NCBI GenBank assembly: GCA_001795455.1
Contig: MGPB01000030.1
Location: 124,001-188,000, forward strand
From: Curvibacter sp. GWA2_63_95
Lineage (GTDB): Bacteria > Pseudomonadota > Gammaproteobacteria > Burkholderiales > Burkholderiaceae_C
DNA: 64,000 nucleotides
Reading direction: 5' to 3'
Positions 40,849-49,260 of the stretch are shown in pieces. The position numbers and the translations under genes are program-made. Each line of letters begins with the position of its first letter. Position 1 is the stretch's first letter. The notes beneath the pieces are model-generated. The model did not search any database, had not been told where the DNA came from, and worked only from the letters and a program-made list of their open reading frames with translations.

Positions 40849-42720
40849 ATGCGCCCCTCAGGTATTCCCGCCGCCGCCCCCATGGCCCCCGCTTCTGCCA
40901 CGGGTGCCGCAGCCACGGTGCCCCCCAAGTCGGATTGGGACACGCTGCGTCGCCTCTTTCCCTACCTCTGGGCCTACAAATGGCGCGTGATCGCCGCGCT
41001 GGCCTTTATGGTGGGCGCCAAGTTGGCCAACGTGGGGGTGCCGCTGCTGCTCAAGAATTTGGTGGACACCATGACACTGAAGCCGGGCGACCCCGCCGCA
41101 CTGCTGGTGGTGCCGGCCGCGCTGCTGCTGGGCTACGGCGCGTTGCGCCTGTCCACCTCGCTGTTCACCGAGCTGCGCGAGTTGGTGTTTGCCAAGGCCA
41201 CCGAAGGTGCGGCGCGCAGCATCAGCCTGCAGGTGTTTCGCCACCTGCACGCCATGAGCCTGCGCTTCCACCTGGAGCGCCAGACCGGCGGTATGACTCG
41301 CGACATCGAGCGCGGCACGCGCGGTGTGCACTCGCTCATCAGCTATTCGCTCTACAGCATCATCCCCACGCTGATCGAGGTGGCGCTGGTGCTCACGCTC
41401 TTGGCAGTCAAGTTCGATGTCTGGTTTGCCTGGATCACCATCGTGGCGCTGGGCGTCTACATCGCCTTCACCATCACCGTGACCGAATGGCGCACCCAGT
41501 TCCGCAAGAAGATGAACGACATGGACAGCACGGCCCACAGCCGCGCCATCGATTCGCTCCTCAACTACGAAACGGTGAAGTACTTCAACAACGAAGAGTT
41601 TGAAGCCCGGCGCTACGACGAAAACCTGGAGAAGTACCGCCGCGCCGCCGTCAAGAGCCAGACCACGCTCTCCCTGCTCAACACCGGGCAGCAGCTCATC
41701 ATCGCCGTGGCCCTGGTCACCATGCTGTGGCGCGCCACGCAGGGCGTGGTGGAGGGGCGCATGACATTGGGCGACCTGGTCATGGTCAACGCCTTCATGA
41801 TCCAGCTCTACATTCCGCTGAACTTTCTGGGCGTGATCTACCGCGAGATCAAGCAAAGCCTGACCGACCTGGAAAAGATGTTCACGCTGATGGAGCGTGA
41901 ACGCGAGATTGCCGACGTGCCCGGCGCCCAGGCGCTGCAGCTGGCTGCCAGTGGCGCCGATGCCGCCGTGCGGTTTGAGAACGTCACCTTCAGTTATGAC
42001 CCGGCGGGCAGCACCGCTGCCGCAGGCACCACGGCACGCACCATCCTGCATGGCATCAGCTTCGAGATTCCGGCAGGCAAAACCGTGGCCGTGGTGGGCC
42101 CCAGTGGCTCGGGCAAATCGACGCTGGCGCGCCTGCTGTTCCGCTTTTACGACGTACAGCAGGGCCGCATCACTATCGCCGGGCAAGACATCAAGCAGGT
42201 CACGCAAAGCAGCGTGCGCCAGGCGATTGGCATCGTGCCGCAGGACACGGTGTTGTTCAACGACACCGTGGAATACAACATCGCCTACGGCCGCCCCGGC
42301 GCCACGCGCACCGAGGTGGAGGCTGCCGCCAAGGCCGCCCACATCCACGCCTTTATTGCTGCGGCGCCCAAGGGCTACGACACCATGGTGGGCGAGCGCG
42401 GCCTGAAGCTCAGCGGTGGCGAGAAACAGCGCGTGGCGATTGCCCGCACCCTGCTGAAGAACCCGCCGGTGATGATTTTTGACGAAGCCACCAGCGCACT
42501 GGACAGCGCCAACGAGCGCGCCATCCAGGCTGAGCTGGCTGGCGTGTCGCAGAACAAGACCACGCTGGTTATCGCCCACCGGCTCTCCACCGTGGTGGAC
42601 GCGCACGAGATTTTGGTCATGGACGCCGGCCACATCATCGAGCGCGGCACCCACGCCCAGCTGCTGGCCGCCAACGGCCGCTACGCAGCCATGTGGGCCT
42701 TGCAGCAGAGCGCGGAGTGA
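40849..42720 (+). CDS. ATM1-type ABC exporter (fused permease/ATPase)
   Basis: The 623-residue half-transporter has a Pro/Ala-rich leader, then an ABC membrane domain with six helices. It includes RQTGGMTRDIERGTRGVHSLISY (about residue 145), NYETVKYFNNEEFEARRYDENL (about residue 240) and PLNFLGVIYREIKQSLTDLEKMF. These are hallmarks of ATM1/HMT1 transporters, which export glutathione-linked compounds. The nucleotide-binding domain has VVGPSGSGKSTLARLLFRFYD (about residue 418), LSGGEKQRVAIARTLLK and IFDEATSALDSANE. Heavy-metal or Fe-S-related glutathione export is the usual role. The ATG at 40849 is favoured; a TTG at 40840 is possible. Confidence 0.9.
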   Translation: MRPSGIPAAAPMAPASATGAAATVPPKSDWDTLRRLFPYLWAYKWRVIAALAFMVGAKLANVGVPLLLKNLVDTMTLKPGDPAALLVVPAALLLGYGALRLSTSLFTELRELVFAKATEGAARSISLQVFRHLHAMSLRFHLERQTGGMTRDIERGTRGVHSLISYSLYSIIPTLIEVALVLTLLAVKFDVWFAWITIVALGVYIAFTITVTEWRTQFRKKMNDMDSTAHSRAIDSLLNYETVKYFNNEEFEARRYDENLEKYRRAAVKSQTTLSLLNTGQQLIIAVALVTMLWRATQGVVEGRMTLGDLVMVNAFMIQLYIPLNFLGVIYREIKQSLTDLEKMFTLMEREREIADVPGAQALQLAASGADAAVRFENVTFSYDPAGSTAAAGTTARTILHGISFEIPAGKTVAVVGPSGSGKSTLARLLFRFYDVQQGRITIAGQDIKQVTQSSVRQAIGIVPQDTVLFNDTVEYNIAYGRPGATRTEVEAAAKAAHIHAFIAAAPKGYDTMVGERGLKLSGGEKQRVAIARTLLKNPPVMIFDEATSALDSANERAIQAELAGVSQNKTTLVIAHRLSTVVDAHEILVMDAGHIIERGTHAQLLAANGRYAAMWALQQSAE

Positions 42721-42728
42721 TTTAAGGG

Positions 42729-42805
42729 CGTTTTTGGCCTCTGGCCCCCGTGGTTATTGCGCAAACAGCTCCTTAATTAATAGCATTTTTTGCACAAAAC
42801 AGGGG
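42729..42805 (+). repeat. Dispersed repeat, copy 5
   Basis: It reads TTTTTGGCCTCTGGCCCCCG then TGGTTATTGCGCAAACAGCT and a TTAATTAATAGC flank. This is the best complete copy for defining the consensus. It directly follows the ATM1-type gene. Confidence 0.75.
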
Positions 42806-42872
42806 CTTTGCCGGGCCGCGTACACTCTGCGCCCACGGCTTCTCCTCCGCTTTTCTGACTCTTGTTTGCTCT

Positions 42873-43478
42873 ATGGACCTTCTGATTTTTGCCGCGCTGG
42901 TGATGGGCGTGTGGGTGCTCAAAAACCGCGACCAGCGCCGTCGCATTGGCTTGCTGGGCAACCACTTGGCGCGTTACGACATCGAAAAACTCATGGAAGG
43001 CCTGACCGAGGGCTACTTGCGCGCACTGGGCGAGGCCGATGCCGAGCGCCAGGCCCAGGTATGGAGTTTTCTGGATGCGCAGGAAGTCAAGCTGCGCGAC
43101 CAGTTCCAGGCCTTTGCCGCCGAGTTTGCGCGTGAAGACGCGGCGCTCACCCGGGTCAGCAAGCTGCCCGTCGCGCTGCCCTTTGCCAGCACCCTGTTTC
43201 CCGCGGCCACGTTCGACCTGCGCCAGGCGTTTGCCCTCCATGCCCAAGCAATTGCCGATGCGGTGGACAACCGTGCCCAGCGCAGCCAGAAGGCCAAGGC
43301 CTTCACCCTCTCGGCCGAACTGTTCCTGATGCAGCACACCTGCCACTGGTATTGCCGTTCCAAGGCCGTGGCCTCGGCCCGCCTGCTGGCACGGCACAAG
43401 ACCCCGTATGCGCAGGTGCTGGCGTCGGTGGCACCGGCCACCCGCACACGCTTCGAGGCCTTGCTGCGGGGCGCGTGA
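42873..43478 (+). CDS. Unrecognised protein with an N-terminal membrane anchor
   Basis: I do not recognise this 201-residue protein. Residues 1-16 (MDLLIFAALVMGVWVL) form one hydrophobic segment, followed by a basic stop-transfer KNRDQRRR, so the rest probably faces the cytosol. The remainder is helical and charged (KLMEGLTEGYLRALGEADAE) and has one CHWYC motif near residue 156 that could bind metal or be redox active. It precedes narX by 22 bases on the same strand, so it might be co-transcribed with the nitrate sensor, but no link is proven. Codon use is normal for the region. Confidence 0.65.
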   Translation: MDLLIFAALVMGVWVLKNRDQRRRIGLLGNHLARYDIEKLMEGLTEGYLRALGEADAERQAQVWSFLDAQEVKLRDQFQAFAAEFAREDAALTRVSKLPVALPFASTLFPAATFDLRQAFALHAQAIADAVDNRAQRSQKAKAFTLSAELFLMQHTCHWYCRSKAVASARLLARHKTPYAQVLASVAPATRTRFEALLRGA

Positions 43479-43500
43479 CCCGGCCGCGCATAATTTGCGC

Positions 43501-45405
43501 ATGTCCAGATCCCGCGCCGCCTCCCTGTCCACCAAGCTGATCCGCATTGGCGCCAGCCTGCTGGTGGTCGCGCTCATGTCGATTGGCCTGACGTTGTGGG
43601 TCACTTGGCAGCTGGAGGGGGGAGCGGCCTCGGTCAACGAGGCCGGACGCATGCGCATGCAGGCCTGGCGGCTGGCCAGCGCCTTGCAAGCGGATTTGCC
43701 GCGCACGGAGGTGTTGGCTTTGGTGGGGCAGTTTGACCAAAGCCTGGAGTTGCTGCGTACCGGAGACCCCTCTCGCCCGCTGTTTGTGCCCTGGGATACG
43801 GGGGTGCGGGGGCGTTTTGTCGCGGTGAACCAGCTGTGGTCCGTGCAGCGCAGCCTGTGGGCAGGGGAGCCGCCGCCCACGGCCAAGGCTTCTTTGTACG
43901 CCGCCGAGGAGTTTGTGGCCGCCATCGATGCGCTGGTGCTGGCCATCGAACACCAGCTCGCGCGGCTCACCGCCATCCTCAATCTGTTCCAGTTCGTCAT
44001 GATGGCACTGGCCATTGGCGGGGCGGTGCTCATGCTCTACACCGGCTACCTGTATGTCATCAACCCGCTGCTGCAATTGCAGCAGGGGCTGCGCAAGGTG
44101 GAGACCGGGGACTTCGGCACCCGCATCGAGGTGGACAACCAAGACGAGTTTGGCCAGGTGGCACAGGGCTTCAACCGCATGTCGACCCAGCTGCAGGCCC
44201 TGTACGACGGGCTGGAGGCCCAGGTGGTCGCCAAGACCCAGCGGATCGAGGCGCAGCGCGCACGCATCGAGGCCCTGTACGAGGTGAGTGCGTTTTTGGC
44301 GGGGGCCAATTCCATCGAAGAGATGTCGCGCGGGTTTGCGCAGCGGGTGCGCATGGTGATGAAGGCGGACGCAGTGACGGTGCGCTGGTCGGACGAGGCC
44401 AACCAGCGCTACCTTTTGCTTGCGTCCGACTGCTTTCCGCAGGACATGCTGGAGGAAGAACGCAGCCTGCTGGCAGGTGCCTGCGCCTGTGGCAGCCTGC
44501 AGCCCGATGCACGCACACGCGTGATCCCCATCCACGACCACACGGCCGCGCCCCTGCGCCGCTGTGTCAAAGCCGGCTACGAGAGCCTGGTGAGTGTGCC
44601 GGTGCGCTTGCAGCAGCGCCTGATGGGTGAGATCGACCTGTTCTTCCGCCACACGGTGGAGCTGACCAAAGACGAGGTGGAGCTGCTCGACGCACTGGCC
44701 AGCCACCTGGCCAGTGCGCTGGAGGGGCTGCGCGCTGCCGCGCTGGAGCGCGAGGCGGCGGTGGGCGAGGAGCGTGCCCTGCTGGCGCGTGAATTGCACG
44801 ACTCGATCGCCCAATCGCTGGCCTTTCTGAAAATCCAGGTGCAACTGCTGCGCAGTGCCACCCACAAGGCACAAGCAGAGCAGGTGCAATTGGTGCTGGA
44901 CGAACTGGATACCGGACTCAAGGAAAGCATCAACGATGTGCGGGAGCTCCTGGTGCACTTTCGCACCCGCACCAATACCGACGATATCGAACCCGCGCTG
45001 CAGGAGACCTTGCAGAAGTTCAAGCACCAGAGTGGCCTGACCACGCAATGGCATGTGACCGGGGAAGGGCTGCCCCTGCCCTCTGACGTACAGGTGCAAG
45101 TGCTGCATGTGCTGCAGGAGGCGCTCTCGAATGTCCGCAAACACGCGCTGGCCACACAAGTCTCCCTTGATGTGGTCAAGGGCGAGCGGTGGCGGTTCGC
45201 CGTGCACGATGATGGGGTGGGGTTCCAGACATCACACCGGCACGACACGTCCCACGTGGGTCTCAAAATCATGCAGGAGCGGGCGGCCCGCATTGGTGCC
45301 ACCGTCGAGGTGCAGTCCCGCCCTGGGGCCGGCACCACGGTCAGTCTGGTGTTGCCGGCCCACCCGGTGACGGGGGCCGCGTCGGTACCGGCACCCTTGC
45401 ACTGA
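43501..45405 (+). CDS. narX: Nitrate/nitrite sensor histidine kinase NarX
   Basis: NarX senses periplasmic nitrate and phosphorylates NarL. The 634-residue protein has a first membrane helix (residues 13-36), the periplasmic P-box NEAGRMRMQAWRLASAL (about residue 46) that binds nitrate, a second helix (about 160-182), HAMP, a GAF-like region with CACGSLQPD, and a HisKA_3 domain with H433 in ARELHDSIAQSLAFL. The C-terminal ATPase has EALSNVRKHA and DDGVGFQ. The ATG at 43501 is directly abutted by the inverted repeat GCGCA-TAATT-TGCGC. The narL gene starts 11 bases after its stop. Confidence 0.93.
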   Translation: MSRSRAASLSTKLIRIGASLLVVALMSIGLTLWVTWQLEGGAASVNEAGRMRMQAWRLASALQADLPRTEVLALVGQFDQSLELLRTGDPSRPLFVPWDTGVRGRFVAVNQLWSVQRSLWAGEPPPTAKASLYAAEEFVAAIDALVLAIEHQLARLTAILNLFQFVMMALAIGGAVLMLYTGYLYVINPLLQLQQGLRKVETGDFGTRIEVDNQDEFGQVAQGFNRMSTQLQALYDGLEAQVVAKTQRIEAQRARIEALYEVSAFLAGANSIEEMSRGFAQRVRMVMKADAVTVRWSDEANQRYLLLASDCFPQDMLEEERSLLAGACACGSLQPDARTRVIPIHDHTAAPLRRCVKAGYESLVSVPVRLQQRLMGEIDLFFRHTVELTKDEVELLDALASHLASALEGLRAAALEREAAVGEERALLARELHDSIAQSLAFLKIQVQLLRSATHKAQAEQVQLVLDELDTGLKESINDVRELLVHFRTRTNTDDIEPALQETLQKFKHQSGLTTQWHVTGEGLPLPSDVQVQVLHVLQEALSNVRKHALATQVSLDVVKGERWRFAVHDDGVGFQTSHRHDTSHVGLKIMQERAARIGATVEVQSRPGAGTTVSLVLPAHPVTGAASVPAPLH

Positions 45406-45415
45406 CAATACCGAC

Positions 45416-46096
45416 ATGACGCTTATCCGACTGATGGTGGTGGACGACCACTCCCTGTTCCGCCGCGGGCTGGTAGCCCTGCTGTCCCAGGATGGCCGTT
45501 TTGAGGTCGTAGCCCAGGCCGCGGACATGGGCGAGGCGCTGCGTTATGCGGGCAGTCAGGCCCCCCAGCTGATCTTGCTGGACAACCACCTGCCCGGGGT
45601 GCGCGGGGTGGATGGCATTGCTGCCCTGAAAGAAGCCTTCACCGGTGTGCGCATCCTCATGCTCACGGTGAGCGAGGACGAACAGGACCTGGCCGCGGCC
45701 ATGCAGGCCGGGGCGGATGGCTACCTGCTCAAGACGGTGGAGTCCGAGCACCTGTGCGACGCCTTGCTCAAGGTCATGGCGGGTGAATCGGTCATCAGCC
45801 CCGAGATGATGACCAAGTTTGTGGCCGCCTTCCGGGCCAAGCCTGCGTCGGCGCCCGCTGTGCCCACGCTGGCGGTCGGGCCCGCCCCGGCCGATGGCGG
45901 GCTGGAGTGCCTGTCGGCGCGCGAGCGCGAGATCCTGGCGTGTATTGCGCGGGGCGACAGCAACAAACTGATCGCCCGCGCGCTGGACATTGCCGAAACC
46001 ACGGTGAAAGTGCATGTGCAGCACATCCTGCGCAAGTTGCAGCTCAGCTCGCGGGTCCAGGCAGCGGTCTACGCCACCGCCCGCGGTCTGGTTTGA
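45416..46096 (+). CDS. narL: Nitrate/nitrite response regulator NarL
   Basis: The 226-residue NarL/FixJ-type regulator has the acidic pair DDHS (residues 10-13), the phospho-acceptor D56 in LILLDNHLPG, and a lysine in YLLKTVES (about residue 106). A C-terminal LuxR-type helix-turn-helix follows: LSAREREILACIARGDSNKLIARALDIAETTVKVHVQHILRKLQ, about residues 163-207. Phosphorylated NarL should activate the nar genes just downstream. Its stop codon lies inside an FNR-type box (46093-46106), so the gene end and the narK promoter overlap. Confidence 0.93.
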   Translation: MTLIRLMVVDDHSLFRRGLVALLSQDGRFEVVAQAADMGEALRYAGSQAPQLILLDNHLPGVRGVDGIAALKEAFTGVRILMLTVSEDEQDLAAAMQAGADGYLLKTVESEHLCDALLKVMAGESVISPEMMTKFVAAFRAKPASAPAVPTLAVGPAPADGGLECLSAREREILACIARGDSNKLIARALDIAETTVKVHVQHILRKLQLSSRVQAAVYATARGLV

Positions 46097-46106
46097 TCCA
46101 GATCAG
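46093..46106 (+). promoter_or_regulatory. FNR/ANR-type box of the narK-narGHJI operon
   Basis: TTGATCCAGATCAG matches the FNR consensus TTGAT-N4-ATCAA at 9 of 10 positions. Its centre at 46099.5 lies about 157 bases before the narK1 start. A class II arrangement would put the transcript start near 46141. Confidence 0.75.
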
Positions 46107-46130
46107 TTTTTCGCCACACTTCTTTCGGAC

Positions 46131-46137
46131 TACTCCT
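46131..46137 (+). promoter_or_regulatory. Possible NarL heptamer
   Basis: TACTCCT fits the NarL heptamer TACYYMT. It lies just before the predicted transcript start and overlaps the place of the -10 box, so it may be chance. Confidence 0.25.
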
Positions 46138-46139
46138 TT

Positions 46140-46171
46140 AGAACTACGCCGCCTTGTGGCGACATAGTTCT
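46140..46171 (+). promoter_or_regulatory. 5' leader hairpin of the nar operon
   Basis: Outer arms AGAACTA/TAGTTCT (7 of 7) and inner arms CGCC/GGCG around a TTGT loop are joined by a 3x3 internal loop. It lies at or just after the predicted transcript start, about 85 bases before narK1. Confidence 0.55.
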
Positions 46172-46255
46172 TTGGCGCTGAGCGGCCAGTACCAATGGCG
46201 GATGTTCAATCCGCCTCCAAAGCGCGACAGTCATTCCATCCTTAGGAGATGGAAT

Positions 46256-47524
46256 ATGGCCTCTGATTTAAGCAACGCACGCAAAGCCTGGTCGGTGCTC
46301 ATCGTCAGCACACTGGCGTTTACTGTGTGCTTCATGGTGTGGATGATGTTTGGCGTGATCGGTATTCCGATCAAGAAAATGCTGAACCTCAATGCCACCG
46401 AGTTCGGTTTACTCACTGCCACGCCGGTGCTCACCGGCTCGCTGATCCGGGTGCCGCTGGGCATCTGGACCGACCGTTTTGGCGGGCGCATCGTCATGGC
46501 GGTGCTGATGGCCATTACCGTGCCCGCCATCTGGATGATGGCCTACGCCACCCAGTACTGGCACTTCATCACCATCGGCCTGTTTGTGGGGCTGGCCGGC
46601 GGCTCGTTCTCGGTCGGCACGCCCTATGTGGCGCGCTGGTTCCCCAAGGCCAAGCAGGGCACGGCCATGGGTATTTATGGTGCGGGCAACTCGGGCTCGG
46701 CGGTCAACAAGTTTGTCGCGCCGGTCATCCTGGTCGCCTTCGGCTGGACCATGGTGCCGCAGGTGTATGCGGCCATCATGCTGGGCACCTTGGTGCTGTT
46801 CTGGATGTTCAGCCACAGCGATCCCGCCCACCTGGTGTCCAACAACGTCAGCTTCAAGGAACAGCTCAAGGCCTTGAAGGACCCCAAGGTCATCAAGTAC
46901 TGCCAGTACTACAGCATTGTGTTCGGTGGCTATGTGGCGCTGGCGCTGTGGATGGTGCAGTACTACGTGGGCGAGTTTGGCCTGGACATTCGCGTGGCCG
47001 CCCTGCTGGCCGCTTGCTTTTCTTTGCCCGGTGGTGTGTTGCGCGCCTTCGGCGGCATGTTGTCCGACAAATACGGTGCCCACAGCGTGACCTGGTGGGT
47101 GCTGTGGGTGAGCTGGATCTGCCTGTTCCTGCTGTCCTACCCGCAAACCGATTTCACCGTGATGACGGTGAACGGCCCCAGCACCTTCCACATCGGCCTG
47201 AACGTCTATGTGTTCACCGGCCTGATGTTCATTCTGGGCATTGCCTGGGCCTTTGGCAAAGCCAGCGTCTTCAAGTACATCAGCGATGACTACTCGCACA
47301 ACATCGGCGCCATCAGCGGCATCGTGGGCTTGGCCGGCGGCCTGGGCGGTTTTGTGCTGCCCATCCTGTTTGGTGTGCTGATGGACCTGACCGGCATCCG
47401 CTCCAGCGCCTTCATGCTGATGTACGGCGTGGTCTGGGTGTCGCTCATCTGGATGTATTGGACCGAGGTGCGCAAGGCCCACGTCATGGGTGCACAGGCC
47501 AAGAATTTTTCCCTGCAGAACTAG
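46256..47524 (+). CDS. narK1: Nitrate/nitrite MFS transporter, NarK1-type
   Basis: The 422-residue MFS protein has about 12 membrane segments. It carries the nitrate-porter signature GIYGAGNSGSAVNKFVAP (about residue 140) and a second nitrate-signature-like stretch GIVGLAGGLGGFVLPILFG (about residue 353). Type-1 NarK proteins act as nitrate/proton symporters, starting respiration before nitrite builds up. The ATG at 46256 follows AGGAG and is the first gene downstream of the FNR box. It is followed after ten bases by a longer paralogue, the NarK1-NarK2 pair common in denitrifying betaproteobacteria. Direction of transport is family inference. Confidence 0.9.
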   Translation: MASDLSNARKAWSVLIVSTLAFTVCFMVWMMFGVIGIPIKKMLNLNATEFGLLTATPVLTGSLIRVPLGIWTDRFGGRIVMAVLMAITVPAIWMMAYATQYWHFITIGLFVGLAGGSFSVGTPYVARWFPKAKQGTAMGIYGAGNSGSAVNKFVAPVILVAFGWTMVPQVYAAIMLGTLVLFWMFSHSDPAHLVSNNVSFKEQLKALKDPKVIKYCQYYSIVFGGYVALALWMVQYYVGEFGLDIRVAALLAACFSLPGGVLRAFGGMLSDKYGAHSVTWWVLWVSWICLFLLSYPQTDFTVMTVNGPSTFHIGLNVYVFTGLMFILGIAWAFGKASVFKYISDDYSHNIGAISGIVGLAGGLGGFVLPILFGVLMDLTGIRSSAFMLMYGVVWVSLIWMYWTEVRKAHVMGAQAKNFSLQN

Positions 47525-47534
47525 GACACCTTTC

Positions 47535-49163
47535 ATGAACACCAACAGTCCATCCCGCGCAGACATTGCCGACTGGCGCCCCGAAGACGAGCGCTTTTGG
47601 GAGAGCACCGGCAAGTCCATCGCCTACCGCAACCTCTGGCTCTCCATTCCGGCGCTGCTGTGCGGCTTCGCCGTCTGGGGCATGTGGGGCATCATCACCG
47701 TGCAGATGCTCAACCTGGGCTTCCCCTTCACCCAGGCCGAGTTGTTCACGCTGACCGCCATTGCCGGCATCTCGGGTGCCACCATGCGCATTCCGGCCAG
47801 CTTTTTGATCCGCATGGCCGGTGGCCGCAACACCATCTTCCTCACCACCGCGATGCTGCTGGCCCCGGCCATTGGCACCGGCGTGGCGCTGCAGCACCCC
47901 GAGTGGCCGCTGTGGGTGTTCCAGCTCATGGCGCTGTGGTCGGGCGTGGGTGGCGGCAACTTTGCCAGCTCCATGTCCAACATCAGCACCTTCTTCCCCA
48001 AGCGCCTGCAGGGCACGGCGCTGGGTTTGAACGCAGGTCTGGGCAACTTCGGCGTCACCACCATGCAGATCGTCATCCCCTTGGTGATGACGGTGGGCCT
48101 GTTTGGCGCCTTTGGCGGTGAGGCCAAAGCCCTGGTCAAGGACAGCGGCTGGATCTTCGGCAAGATTGCTGCGGGCACCCCCACCTGGATTCAGAACGCC
48201 GGTTTTGCCTGGGTGTTGTCGCTCGTTCCCCTGTCCATCCTGTGCTGGTGGGGCATGAACAACCTCAAGACCGTGTCGCCTGCCACCGGCAACCCGGTGG
48301 TGGCTTTTGCCAAGATCATCTACCTGTACTCGCTGGCCTTCATCCCGTCCATCGGCATGTTGTACCTGTACCTGCCAGCGCCCACGGGGCTGGGGCTGTT
48401 GAACATGTGGGTGGCGATTCCGCTGGACATTCTGGCCGCGGTGCTGATGATGCGCCTGGCTGCCTTTGGTGCCATGCGTGAGAACGTGCAAAAGCAGTTC
48501 GCCATCTTCAGCAACAAACACACCTGGAGCATGACCGCACTCTATGTGGTCACCTTCGGCAGCTTCATTGGCTTCTCCATGGCGCTGCCCCTGGCCATCA
48601 CCGTGATCTTCGGCTTCCAGCACATCCCCGATGCTGCGGGTGTGTTGCAGCACACGGTCAAGAACCCCAATGCGCCGTCGGCTCTCACCTATGCCTGGAT
48701 TGGCCCCTTTGTCGGCGCTGCCGTGCGCCCCATCGGCGGCTGGATTTCGGACAAGGTGGGCGGTTCCATCGTCACGCAAATCATCTCCGCCATCATGGTG
48801 CTGGCATCGGCCGCCGTGGGCTACGTGATGTTGCAGGCCTACCAGTCGCCTACCCCCGAACAACACTTCATGGCCTTCATGGGCCTGTTCATCGTGCTGT
48901 TTGCGGCCAGCGGTATTGGCAACGGCTCCACCTTCCGCAGCGTGGGCTTCATCTTCGACCGCCAGCAGGCCGGCCCGGTGCTGGGCTGGACCTCGGCAGT
49001 GGCCGCCTATGGCGCCTTCATTGCCCCGGTGCTGATTGGCCAGCAGATCAAGGCAGGCACACCGCAGTACGCCTTCTACGGCTTTGCCGTCTTCTATGCC
49101 GTGTGCCTGGTGCTGAACTGGTGGTTCTACCTGCGCAAGGGCGCCGAGATCCAGAACCCCTAA
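47535..49163 (+). CDS. narK2: Nitrate/nitrite MFS transporter, NarK2-type
   Basis: The 542-residue paralogue has 12 membrane segments with a longer middle loop (residues about 190-260) than NarK1. The nitrate signature reads GLNAGLGNFGVTTMQIVIPL (about residue 168), the form typical of NarK2 nitrate/nitrite antiporters. AAYGAFIAPVLIGQQI near residue 495 is the second half signature. Exchange of nitrite for nitrate would match the demand of membrane-bound NarGHI. The start, ATG 47535, is 11 bases after the narK1 stop. A repeat copy (49170-49215) fills the gap before narG. Confidence 0.9.
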   Translation: MNTNSPSRADIADWRPEDERFWESTGKSIAYRNLWLSIPALLCGFAVWGMWGIITVQMLNLGFPFTQAELFTLTAIAGISGATMRIPASFLIRMAGGRNTIFLTTAMLLAPAIGTGVALQHPEWPLWVFQLMALWSGVGGGNFASSMSNISTFFPKRLQGTALGLNAGLGNFGVTTMQIVIPLVMTVGLFGAFGGEAKALVKDSGWIFGKIAAGTPTWIQNAGFAWVLSLVPLSILCWWGMNNLKTVSPATGNPVVAFAKIIYLYSLAFIPSIGMLYLYLPAPTGLGLLNMWVAIPLDILAAVLMMRLAAFGAMRENVQKQFAIFSNKHTWSMTALYVVTFGSFIGFSMALPLAITVIFGFQHIPDAAGVLQHTVKNPNAPSALTYAWIGPFVGAAVRPIGGWISDKVGGSIVTQIISAIMVLASAAVGYVMLQAYQSPTPEQHFMAFMGLFIVLFAASGIGNGSTFRSVGFIFDRQQAGPVLGWTSAVAAYGAFIAPVLIGQQIKAGTPQYAFYGFAVFYAVCLVLNWWFYLRKGAEIQNP

Positions 49164-49169
49164 GACCAC

Positions 49170-49215
49170 TGAATTGCTACCAAATGTATAGCTGCTTGCG
49201 CATATTCCACCTGGG
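49170..49215 (-). repeat. Dispersed repeat, copy 6
   Basis: It contains GCTGCTTGCGCATATTCCA, within 22 bases identical to copy 1 at 14606. It lies between narK2 and narG inside the operon. Confidence 0.75.
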
Positions 49216-49260
49216 CTACGGCCCGATTCCATCCAAAAAATCGATTGCAGAGGTATCCCT

